Source: Coffea arabica
Lineage: Eukaryota; Streptophyta; Magnoliopsida; Gentianales; Rubiaceae
Direction: 5' to 3'
Assembly: GCF_036785885.1 (NCBI RefSeq)
Contig: NC_092310.1
Coordinates: 4,712,001 to 4,776,000, forward strand
DNA: 64,000 nucleotides
The notes under the pieces are model-generated. The model saw nothing but the letters and a program-made list of their open reading frames with translations, did not search any database and had not been told where the DNA came from. Of this stretch, positions 10,741 to 20,990 are shown in pieces. The stretch's first letter is position 1, and every line of letters begins with the position of its first letter. Position numbers and translations under genes: made by a program.

Positions 10741-11320
10741 GACAGTCCTAGGCCTTACTCAGTGGCGCCTCCCGTAGGGCCACCTCGGCCTTACTCAGCG
10801 GCACCTCCCGCAGGGCCACCTCGGCCTTACTCAGTGGCACCTCCCGAAGGGCCACCTCGATCTTCCTCAGAGGTGCCTTAATCAGTGGCACCTCCCGAAG
10901 GGCCACCTCGACCTTCCTCAGCGGCACCTCCCGCAGGGCCACCTCGGCCTTACTCAGCGGCACCTCCCGAAGGGCCACTTCGGCCTTACTCAGTGGCAGG
11001 CCTTTCTCAGTGGCACCTCCCGAAGGGCCACCTCGACCTTAATCAGCGGCACCTCCCGCAGGGCCACCTCGGCCTTACTCAGTGGCACCTCCCGAAGGGT
11101 CACCTCGGCCCATTATAAATCAAGGTGGTATCTGCCCGTTTTACCACCTCGGCCTTACTCAGTGGCACCTCCTGAAGAGCCACCTCGGCCCATTATAAAT
11201 CAAGGTGGTATCTGCCCGTTTTACCACCTCGGCCTTACTCAGTGGCACCTCCCGAAGAGCCACCTCGGCCCATTATAAATCAAGGTGGTATCTGCCCGTT
11301 TTACTACCTCGGCTAACGAC
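10741..11320 (+). repeat. Tandem repeats of 36 bp and 80 bp between pol and 3' LTR
   Basis: About eight to nine copies of a 36-bp unit (CCTTACTCAGTGGCACCTCC and so on to GGGCCACCTCGG) with small variants and a few partial units run from 10741 to about 11110. They are followed by three starts of an 80-bp compound unit at 11111, 11191 and 11271 that contains the 36-bp unit plus a CATTATAAATCAAGG segment. Tandem arrays in this position are known for Tat-type gypsy elements and can seed satellite DNA. Confidence 0.9.
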
Positions 11321-11521
11321 CTGAGAACAATAGGGTTATTACGCTATCAAAAAATAAGGGGGACAAGCAAGGGATGAAGTCAAAACAAAGCAAGAAATTA
11401 AAGAGCTGAGATGAGAAGAAATAGACTTTCATTCAACAGAAGTGTTACAAAAAATACAAGGCCGATGTCAGAGTGCTACTAAACACTCTTCACCTCGGCC
11501 ACCCCTTTAGAGCCTACGAGC

Positions 11522-11791
11522 CTACATCCCTGTATCGGCTCCAATCCCGATCTTGGCTCCCTCCTGGGCATCTTTCTCTTCGGTCTCCTTTCCGCCGGGG
11601 TGAACTTCATCTCCAGGCTCTTTGCCGACGTCCCCTCCGGCTTCGTCTCCCTCGGCATCCTCTCTTCCAGTTTCTTCCTCTTCAACCTCCTCGAACACTT
11701 CGTCGAGTTCGGACAGCCATTTGTTGAACTCGGCCAGGACCTCGGCCAGGTTCCTTCCAGCTTGGAGGCCCTCAGCCATCCGGTCGCACAA
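11522..11791 (-). pseudogene. C-terminal remnant of antisense ORF (aORF)
   Basis: A minus-strand frame of 89 codons, open further upstream to about 11840, with an acidic Glu-rich, coiled-coil-like C-terminus (EVFEEVEEEE). It sits in the same place and orientation as the spliced antisense gene of the larger Tat element, so I read it as the tail of the equivalent gene whose 5' part was deleted. Sequence similarity between the two is only compositional at this level, so the assignment rests mainly on position. Confidence 0.45.
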
Positions 11792-12021
11792 CTCCTTGGA
11801 GTCCTCGTTGTAACTGACACTCTCTGCACGAAACGTTCCACTACTTCACGACGTGACGGTTACGTGCCGACTCACTCTCCAGGTCCCTTCAACTGACATG
11901 CCCACGTGTCACGTCCCCGCACCTTCCGGAGCAGGCTCGGGACACCGACTCTTCACGACTTCGGCAGAAGGAAGCCTCGGTACCTCCCTGGCCCGAAGCT
12001 CCCGAGGCTTGGGGGGCTTAT

Positions 12022-12613
12022 TGAGGATGCTCACCTCGGACACGCGGGTGTCCGAGGTGAACACAAGTCTCGTCCCTCATCGGAGCTCATCCCTGTCTTG
12101 AGCACAACCCCAGAGCTCGGCTTCATCCCTAGTTCACCGTGTAGGTGACCTCGGCACATCCACCTCGGCTGCACGCTGATGATGTCAACCCACCTGACAT
12201 CATCCAGGACCAGCACTTTATCTGAAAAGCACTGGAGGCACTTAATGGCACCTGCACCATATCCTCCGTCATCACTCCCAGGCGGCTACAGTGTCAGAGT
12301 CAGACCTCCTGACAGGAGACAGAGCCGTAATGCCAGAGAGTGGGTCCCGCTAGCATGAGCCTTCCGTCTTGACCACCTCTCTTCTATAAATACCTCACTC
12401 ACACTCCCAACAAGTAAGCATACACTGTTCATTAACTCATTCTCATTATTCTCGTTCTCATACTAACTTGATCGTCGGAGTGATCCCAGGGGAGAAGCCC
12501 CGCCACTCACTTCGGACACCGAGGTTCACTTCGGACACAGGAGTTCACCTCACTTCATCTCAGAGAGGACTGATCCAGGTCGGTCTAGTTACCAACCGAA
12601 AATCACCTCTTCA
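12022..12613 (+). repeat. 3' LTR of the NLR2 element
   Basis: 592 bp, preceded by the purine tract at about 12009-12017 and followed by the TSD copy CCATA at 12614-12618. Nearly identical to the 5' LTR. Confidence 0.95.
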
Positions 12614-12618
12614 CCATA

Positions 12619-14294
12619 CAATCTGAGAACATGCAAATACTTGAATCTTAGAAGCATGTCAACAGATATTCCACCCTCTACATGGAGAAATAACGTGCGA
12701 ATTGATGCTGGTATTGTCCTTGTGGTATTTTCTGCCAAACCTTCAGAAGAGTTCAATGCAAGGTAGCGATCCTGATTGCTGCTTTCTGGATTGAGAATTG
12801 ATTTTGCAAAATTATGCACGAGATCGTGCATTTTATAGTATGTTCTCCACGACCCTTGGACTTTTTCCAGTAAGGAATTTTGCAAGAAAATCCTCAAATA
12901 CTCGCCTCCTGTTTCCTCCATCACTCTATTATTCTTTAGAACAACACCTTCTGCAATCCAATGCTGAATTAGTTCATCTTCTCCTAATTCAGTGTCCTGG
13001 GGAAAAATTGAGCAATATGCAAAACATTTCTTAACTGATGGAGGTGATAAATGATCAAAGCTCACCTTAAGTACTTGATTAATTTGGCTTTGATATTCAT
13101 TCAAAAGACTCTCTTTCACGATAGATTGCCACTTCTCTAACCCACTGTTAAGCAACAAACCTCCAATTAACTTTGCTGCAAGTGGGAGGCCATCACATTT
13201 TTTTAAAATTTGCTTCTTCAATGCTTCCAATTCATTTGGTACTTCTTCCCCTGCAACTACCAGTTTTCCAGGATAGACCAGCATGCATCATCTGATAGCT
13301 TTCCTAGGAAATAAGGACCATCATTCATTTGCAGATGTCTAGGCACAGCATTAGCCACTGGTTCTAGACGCGTAGTGAGAGCACACCAGCTTCCTTTAGT
13401 TGTGCTGAGTCCCAACAACGTGGTGAAAAAGTCACTCCAGAATTCTTGTTCACAATTCCACACATCATCAAGAACAAGGAGAAATCTTTTTTCCCCAAGT
13501 TTTCCTCGAATTTCTTGAACTATGGCATCCCTACCATCCACTTCAACCTTTGTTCTTGTCAACGATTCTAAAATGAGTTTGAACAGCTCCACTATTTTAA
13601 TTTCTCTAACCACACAAACCCAACTCTTTATGCCAAAATTCTCATCAATTTTTGTATTGTTGTAGACTGATTTAGCAAGAGTCGTTTTGCCCAGGCCCCC
13701 CATGCCTGTTATGAGAATAACTGAGACAACTCTTTCAGATGGGGTCAATAGCATCTCCACTATCTTTGACTCATCGCCAGCTCTTCCTACAACGTTTGGA
13801 ACAACAATAGAGTCGGACGGTCTGCTTGTCATGGAACCAGTGGCATCAGCTTCTTTTTGGTGCTTTCTGACCAATCCCAAGTCATTGGCCTGCCAGTTGA
13901 TCCTCTCTAGGTTGGTGTTGATGTCTCGGATCTTTGAAGCCAAGCTGGAACTAAAACCAATTGCACTAAAGAAGGAGAAGAAGAAGCATACCTTCTTCTT
14001 CATTGGTTGATTTCGGTACTTCACCTCCCGACTGAGATTGTCGTAGTTGAGCTCGTCCAGCACGTTATCAGCTTTAAAAACCTCATCTTCTAGCTGTTTG
14101 AGCCACTCTCGCACCCCTTGGGTATGCATGTTCTCGTCACAATCAGCCAAGAAACCTTGGATCATTGCAGCAATTTTGCTTAGTCTCTCCAACTCCGCTT
14201 TGACTCCCCGAACCATACCAATGCGGTCCGCAGCAATGGAAATAACTGTCCCCAAGACAACCTCAACAGTAGCACTGATAGCAGAGTCAACCAT
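12619..14294 (-). pseudogene. NLR2 5' half: CC and NB-ARC of a broken CNL gene
   Basis: Starts at the ATG complement 14294-14292 with MVDSAISATVEV. It encodes the Rx-like coiled coil and NB-ARC with P-loop GMGGLGKTT from residue 197, kinase-2 FLLVLDDVW, RNBS-B GSWCALTTR, then CDGLPLAA, CFAYCSIFPQD and YKMHDLVHNFAKSI in the continuation. A frameshift at about 13265 (net 4 nt shorter than NLR3 after the CWSI motif) puts a TAG right after ILENW, splitting the gene into frames 14294-13257 and 13284-12619. The retrotransposon then interrupts the first LRRs. The first frame alone could give a 345-aa CC-NB fragment; whether it is expressed is unknown. Confidence 0.9.
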
Positions 14295-14916
14295 TGTTTC
14301 TTGCTTGGAATTGGAACTTGGATCGAAAGGTTTTCTGATATCAGAGATGGAAGGAATGTTTCAGCAACAAATGGTAGAAATCAGAATAGAAGCCCAGAAT
14401 AAGAGAGAGATGAGTTAAACGATTCTAGTGGGTGATCTATGAGATTTAAATTAGTATAATTGTGATTAATCAAATTGTGTGGGTCACCTCAAAATAATTT
14501 TAGCGCAATCTGACTTATCACTGGTGGGGCCCTTAATTGTGGAAGAAATTAAACCACTGTGGTCGGATGAAAAGAAAATTGGAACTCATAAATTGTAGCA
14601 ATCTGAGTAGGTGGTGAAACTTTTATCGGAGTGTTCCTCAATTAGGGAATTAAGGTAGCGAAAATTAATGGGACCAAAAAGTTTATATAGCAAATCAATA
14701 AACAAATCAGACCCTCTTTTTAAACCAGTTAATTTGCCTCCTGTGTAGTAGAAATTGTGAGAGGTGTAGCGGATGGTTACCTTAGTGTCTTGGTAGTGAG
14801 GCTTGTGTTCTCAAATTACTTGCTTTTGGTCAATAATGAAATCTTGAGATTCTTTGTCCAAATTGTAGAACTGTTGACTATTAAATCTTTTAAATTTTGC
14901 ATAACCTTGGATTGAG

Positions 14917-14970
<54 letters not shown>

Positions 14971-15233
14971 ATAAAGAATGTTTGACTAATTAAGTTAGAC
15001 AACTTTCCTTCAATGTTGTTTGGGAACTTAAAAAAGAAAAGAAATGAAATGATTTTTTTGGTTTTGTTTGAGACTTGGGAGGGAGTGAAAGGAAAAGATT
15101 GTCTTCCTTGTTAGTTTTACAACCGTGCCCTTATATTAAAAAGTTCTTCTAAAGTAAATAATTGCAACAAAACTGACAGCTTCAAGTTTAAACGCCTTTA
15201 AGCCAAAGGAAATTTAAACACCTTCAGGTTTAA
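14295..15233. other. Upstream flank of NLR2
   Basis: Non-coding. The segment 14770-14915 resembles the NLR3 5' flank near 31430-31520 (shared phrase around TCTCAAATTACTTG), so it is a fragment of the NLR upstream repeat. It is followed by an AT dinucleotide run and AT-rich DNA. No gene seen. Confidence 0.45.
14919..14966. repeat. (AT)n microsatellite
   Basis: About 48 bp of uninterrupted AT/TA dinucleotides. Confidence 0.95.
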
Positions 15234-15892
15234 GGGTCTGTTTGATAACATAAAAAAGTGCTGAATCTGAATTTTTTCAGACATTCAGATGTTTTGAGTG
15301 TTTGATAAATGAAAATCTATTTGCTAAACTTATTAAGCAGTGCTGAACCTGTGTGTATTTTTTTCAGTGCAAGAATCCTAACTGAATGCTTAATTCTGAT
15401 AAGAATCAATAGAATTACTTCAACTACCTTATTTTATTTACCAAATCTACCATTGTTTGTTAATTATATTCAAAATTCTTATCTAATTAAACAACCTAAT
15501 ATTCTCTATCTAACGATTTTTAGTTTCTCTTTTCTCCCTTTTTAATGACTTTCACATCTTCTCCATATTCCTTATATAATATATTTCATCTTTTATATTA
15601 ATTTGATTTAAAAATAAATATTGTCATTTTTATACCTAACAATTTCAAACTAATTAAATCATAGATTCTATTTCTTTTTTGAATAAAAGGATATAAGGAC
15701 AAAATTGTCAAATTAAACTTATTAAGCATTCAGCTATAAATATTTATCAAATAGTATAAATAGGTTTAGCATTAAAATTCAGACATTCACATATTTTTTT
15801 CAATACTTAAAATTCAGCAAATTAATTGTTTCAGTATTCAGATTTCAGAATTCAGACTTCAAAATTCAGATTCAGTTTTATCAAACGGAACC
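15234..15892. mobile_element. PIF/Harbinger-like MITE
   Basis: 659 bp with imperfect terminal inverted repeats: left end GGGTCTGTTTGATAA, right end TTATCAAACGGAACC. The inverted similarity continues inward through ATTCAGA-rich sequence. It is flanked by TAA on both sides (15231-15233 and 15893-15895), the 3-bp TWA duplication used by PIF/Harbinger transposons. It has no coding capacity. Confidence 0.75.
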
Positions 15893-15895
15893 TAA

Positions 15896-17339
15896 GTCAA
15901 GAGCTTATTATTTTACTCCATCAAAACTACAATTATCATATAATTCCCCTAGACCAGTGTTCCTCCATGTTGCCCCTAATTTTTCACCTCACATCACCAT
16001 TTAAGTTTATATATCCAAGTTGGCCAAAATTAGGAATTTTTTGTCAATGTTTGTCGAGTCTACATATTTGATTTGTTCTAAGTTGCATCAATATTTCCTT
16101 TCGCACATTCTGACTTTGTTTAGATCGATACCCAATGGGTCATTCAACATAATTTGTGCAACAAATCCTTAGAGGCATGATCAATTTTGTTACATGGTAA
16201 ATAACGTCAACACCAACTAATTGTCATTGTTTTTGTTGGATGTGAAACTGATTTGAATCTTCGTGTGATTTCTTATCCATCTGAAAGTATTAATGTTAGT
16301 GTATTTATTTTTATGAGTCAGTAGGTAACTAAAATAATAAATTTGTTGCTAATCAGACAACCTTACTATATATACGAGGTCCTTAAAATATGATCATAGT
16401 TTGCCACCCAATACTAGTTGGAAAAAAAATCAATTATTTCATGTCGTATGCTGCCTTACGAGTATATTGCTCCGTCTAAAAGAACCGGCAAAAGTTGTTG
16501 TGAGGGATTATGCCAAGCCATTAATTGGTGATAATCTGATCATAGTTGTAAGTGATTAAGATCAGTACTAAGTGCAGCATAAATTGATGTCTAAGATGAT
16601 TCAACGGGAATAAATTATCAATTATCCAACTTGTTTAAACTTTGATCTAAATGCAAATTAACAAACTTTCCTAGCAATACATATATCATAATCTCTCATC
16701 CTACTTGTCCAGGATTGTTAAATAGGGATAATTTTGAAAAATCATTGAAGCCGTATAATTATTCATATAATCATGTAGAAGACCAAAGAATAAGCTATCA
16801 AGTATTTAAGAAAAAGCACAATCAAGTATCCAGAAAACAACTAAAAAGAGTATAAATTTAATTCATTAAGGAATTTTGGAAATTCATATGACAAAAAAGA
16901 ATTCCATCATACACCCCATGTCAATGTATCCATAATACTATGAAGAAACTATGAATAGAAGAGGAGGTTACCTGATCTTGAAGTAAAAAGACGGCACAAA
17001 TAGTTTCTCTATTTTCGCTCCACCAGAGTGTTAGTGGTCAAGAGAAGGAAGAGTGAGATGAATTTTTTTTTATTGACGGGGGTTTTATAAGGAAGCTAAC
17101 AGTCTTCACCTTTAATGATAATGACGATAATTATGTGACAAATAATGAGCCCTCAATCCGTGTGGAGTAGTGTTTCATTGGCAAAGTGGGATGCTTTAAT
17201 TTCCAAAGGAATTGGTGCTTAGCTTGTCGCTAGGGTTTTCACCTTTTTCTGATTGAATGCTTTTCCAGGGTTCTACATTGCCCAATTAGTACTTTATAAT
17301 TAACAGTTATTTTGGATCTTCTTTTGGATGATCAGCTTC
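15896..17339. other. Non-coding region upstream of NLR2
   Basis: AT-rich intergenic DNA with no supported gene. Part of it (17140-17290) is one more copy of the NLR-flank phrase also found at 18284, 20820 and 31950 (CCTCAATCCGTGTGGAG and TTTCATTGGCAAAG). Confidence 0.45.
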
Positions 17340-18780
17340 GTGTCTCATTCATGAGGCTTAGTATTCTGGTATCAGTTAAGGTGATGATCAGGATGCCTTT
17401 TGCAATGAGATAAGAAGGAATTCTTCAGCGGCATCACCTAAAAGCAAATATGTTAAGGAGAAGAAAAGAATTTGAAGTGCTTCTAAGATAAGTCTTCGAG
17501 TGCTCCTGCTTTATTCTACGGTGGGAGTCATTTTTATTACAAACAAACAGGGAATCTTCTTTTTGGACCAGCTACCTTGCTTCTTTGCTGGTTAAGAATA
17601 GAGACATAAAGTGGATGGTTCATAGGTTTGTGTCTCAGTTACCAAACTTGTGATCTCAATTTACTTTTTTTTCGGAAACGAAATAAACACACACACTGCT
17701 GATTTAAACCAATGCAGGAGTCGTCGGAAAATCGATCACGAAAGCAATCTAAGGAGGACCCACAAAGAGACCATGTTCAGTCAATTGGTGATCTCAAATT
17801 ACTTGAACGTATATTTTCTGAAGAGAACAATCATCAAGGAATTGTAAAATAATCATCAGTTCAGAATTGATCCATTTAAGCTTCACAAAACCAAGGATTT
17901 TGTGTGCACTTTCATGCGGGATTGGTGTCGGATTTTCAACCTACAATCCAATTTTCTTTCCTTTTTCTAAATAAAAAAAAAAAAAATCGGTCGGTGGGGT
18001 TAGTAACTTGAAAGATGCATTTTGCTTCAATCTTGACATCAAAGGGCATCAATAATTATATATTCTTTGTTTTTGTCAAACTGTTTCACTTTGATAAAGA
18101 AAAACTTTTGTGGTGCATTTGTCTCAATCTCATTAAATGTGTAAAGAAAGCCTGAATAATTACAGGGCAAAATTGCCCGAGATAATTTATGGCCAAGATT
18201 AATTAACCATAATGTGACTCTCATTTGCATATTAATTTGCTGCATTCACACTAACCGGAGAGATATTTATGGGTCCAAGAAATAATGAGCCGTCAATTCG
18301 TGTAGAGCACTGCTTCGTTGGCAAAGTTGGATGCTTGCCTTGTTGCTGGGGTCTTCACCTTTTTCTCATTGAATGCTTTTCCAAAGTGAATCTTATTAGG
18401 CATAATTGCTTGAGACAAATCTTATTTACATATTCATTACAACACGAAACTCATGCTTAAAATATTGTACATTCGTTGCATTGAAGGTGTATAATCACCA
18501 TAATCTGTGAGACAGTTCATATGCGTACATGTCAACTGTCCCAAGCTCCAACTCAACTTCCAATACAATTACGTTTTATTAACAAGAAATAACAAAAATG
18601 GTGTGATGGATTTATAAAAGCCCTCAATCCGTGTTGTTGATGGGGCCTTCATCTTTACTGATTGAATGCCGGAACCCTTTAATCTGAATGTATCTGAATG
18701 ACTGTTGGAAAAGTGGTGTAACTTAAAGTTCCATCCAGGAGGGACAATGAACTATGATCACAATCAAATTGGAAAAGACC
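17340..18780. repeat. Orphan copy of the NLR3 5' flank
   Basis: Long stretches match 31140-32460 upstream of NLR3 in the same orientation: 17379-17530 with 31141-31290, 17530-17660 with 31340-31480, 18001-18110 with 31678-31790, and 18240-18470 with 31915-32100. No NLR coding sequence follows within 3 kb. A 138-bp stretch (17666-17803) interrupts the match and is bracketed by a 16-bp near-direct repeat. A second, shorter unit follows at 18600-18760. Confidence 0.75.
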
Positions 18781-19171
18781 AATTTGTCAATGTATTACTT
18801 ATTTTGCTAGTTGGCTGGTTTTGCAAATAGAATTATCTAGTGGATGATGGAGTATATACCGAATGAGTGCTAGTTTTTTTTTTTACAAAAAAAAAAATCC
18901 TAAAAATGATGTTTTTCAAACTTCTTCCCAAAGGGTGAGAAACATATTTTGTAATTGCAACGTTTGAGAAAAGTTGCATTTCTCTTAACCCTCCCACCCA
19001 TTCCTATACCTTTCCTGCTCTCAATTATCAGATATAGGATTTAAACCCTAAATCTAACAATCATAAAAACTCTAAAGGCTCTCTTTTGGCCACTAGACCG
19101 ACCCCAATTGTTAAAAAATTGCATTTGCTGAATCCCACTTTTCATTCTTCGAAGGCAAAAATTTTCCATTT

Positions 19172-19985
19172 TTGGAAAAAATATAGTTTTAGTCCTCAAT
19201 GTTTAGCCCATGTACAGATTTAGTCCTTAAACTTTTAACAACAGCATACGTGATCCTTAATATGTAGCACGTCTACAGTTCTAGTCCATAAAATTTTAGC
19301 AAGAGCAAATCTGGTCCCCATTATATCCAATTTGAATCTGGTTTAGGACATTTGAAGAATTTTTATCTCAATTACTAACAAAATAGAGCCACGTCTAGTC
19401 ATTTGCCTATTAATTTAAATTTCAAAATAAAGAAGCAAAAGAGTAGCTAACTTGAAGCAACAAAATTGAAAACTAATAACTCATGTGCTAACTAATTAAA
19501 TAGTTAAAAGAAGGAAAATTTTTAAACTAAAACTTCAATGTACCTAGTTCATTGATCCAAAATTCATTTTCATTGACTATCCCTCGTGTCTCCAAGCAAA
19601 AAAAAAACAATTGTAATACCTAATTTTAGTTATAGATTAACAAATTTTTTTTCTTTTTCTCTTGATTAATTAGTTATTAATGTGCTAGCGTGCAAGTTAT
19701 TCTTACTGTTCAAGATTACTTGTTATTTCACTAAATTTTAAGAAGTTTTTCAACAAATATGTGACCAAACATGACTGATTCGATCAATATTTAGAAAAAT
19801 TCACCAGTTGTCCTAAAAATGCTTCAAATTGATAATATTGCAGATCGGAGTTGCTATTGCCAAAACTATAGGGACTAAAACTATACATATACTAAATATT
19901 GAGGACCAGATTTACTTTTATCAAAACTTTAAAAACTAAAATTGCATGTAGATTAAATAGTAGGGACTAAAACTATATTTTTTCT
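19172..19985. mobile_element. Foldback element with long inverted ends
   Basis: Left end GAAAAAATATAGTTTTAGTCC and right end GGACTAAAACTATATTTTTTC are inverted copies, with looser inverted similarity extending about 150 bp inward (TTTAGTCC and GGACTAAA blocks). The core is non-coding and AT-rich. No clear target-site duplication, so the superfamily is not assigned. Confidence 0.6.
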
Positions 19986-20229
19986 TAAAATTTTAAACAT
20001 TGCATTTAGCGTATGCCTTTCCTGAAAAAACGCATTCACTGATTATGTTTGTTTGAAAACCATCACGTTTTGGGAACTGGCTTCAAAAAGTAACCTGATT
20101 TATGGACGATGACCTCCGTGTCTCATTCTATTTAATCAGTTACGCATTCTTAAAATAAGAGCTCAACATCGTCCACAAAATGTAACGCATTCTTAAGTTG
20201 AAAAACATGTAAAACACTTACAATTACCT

Positions 20230-20990
20230 TTGTATCTCAGGCTTGTGATGTCAAATTACTTGAACCTTTATTTTTGAAAAGAGAAAATAATAATCAATGG
20301 AATCTTGAGATATGAAGTATTCTGAATAAATTGTAAAATTATCGAGAAGCGAGTCTTTTAAACTTTACACAACTAAGGATGTTGAGGTCACTTTCATGGG
20401 GAATTGGCCGTTGGCGTGCCATTGTCACTCTCTTATTATTCTTTAAAAAAAATGATGAACGAATTTTGGCCAAGAATAACTTGAATGATGCATTTGCTTC
20501 CATCTTATCAAGAAAGGGGCATGAACATAATTACACATCTCTCGCCTGTTGCTGAAGTGCTTGAATAATGGCGTTAGACAAAGAATAACTTGAACGATGG
20601 TGCATTTGTGTTAATCTCATTGAATAGATAAAAAGTGCCTTAACAATTGTGCTCTATAATGTAACTCTTATTTACATATTCATTACAACATAAACTCATG
20701 TTTGAATTGTGCATTCGTTGCGTTGAAAGTGTACATCGCCATAATAAGTGAAATATTTCACACACATATTTCTAGTATTATGCTCTAATAACCAAAAAGG
20801 ATAATGATGGGACCAAATGTGAGCCCTTAATACGTGTAGAAGTGCACTGCTTCATTGGCAAAGTTGGTTGGCATTTTCACTTGAGTTTTGTTAATCATGT
20901 TGTTGCTGTGGCCTTCATCTCTTTCCTGACCGAGTACGTTCCAATCCGGAGGGACAATAAGGTATGATGGCAAACATGCGAAAGAGGAAA
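20230..20990. repeat. Third copy of the NLR upstream repeat
   Basis: Diverged match to 17640-18760 and 31440-32420: phrases for the GATGTCAAATTACTTGAAC block, the CTTGAATGATGCATTTGCTTC block, the TTACATATTCATTACAACA block and the GAGCCCTTAATACGTGTAGA block occur in the same order. No NLR coding sequence is attached. Confidence 0.6.

Larger units (their letters stand above)
8766..12613 (+). mobile_element. Non-autonomous Ty3/gypsy (Tat-type) LTR element inserted in NLR2
   Basis: A complete insertion of 3848 bp. LTRs of 592 bp begin TGAGG and end TTCA/CTCA and are flanked by a perfect 5-bp target-site duplication CCATA (8761-8765 and 12614-12618). Removing it and one CCATA joins NLR2 exactly as in the homologous site of NLR3. 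The internal part (9358-12021) holds a PBS, a gag frame, a short integrase C-terminal remnant, tandem repeats, an antisense ORF remnant and a purine-rich tract (CTTGGGGGGC) before the 3' LTR. Protease, reverse transcriptase, RNase H and most of integrase are missing, so it must rely on a partner. A hand count gives 2 differences between the LTRs, so the insertion is recent. Confidence 0.95.

Noticed and set aside
10741..11320. CRISPR-like array of 36-bp repeats
   Set aside because: Units are directly adjacent with no unique spacers, and lie inside a plant retrotransposon.
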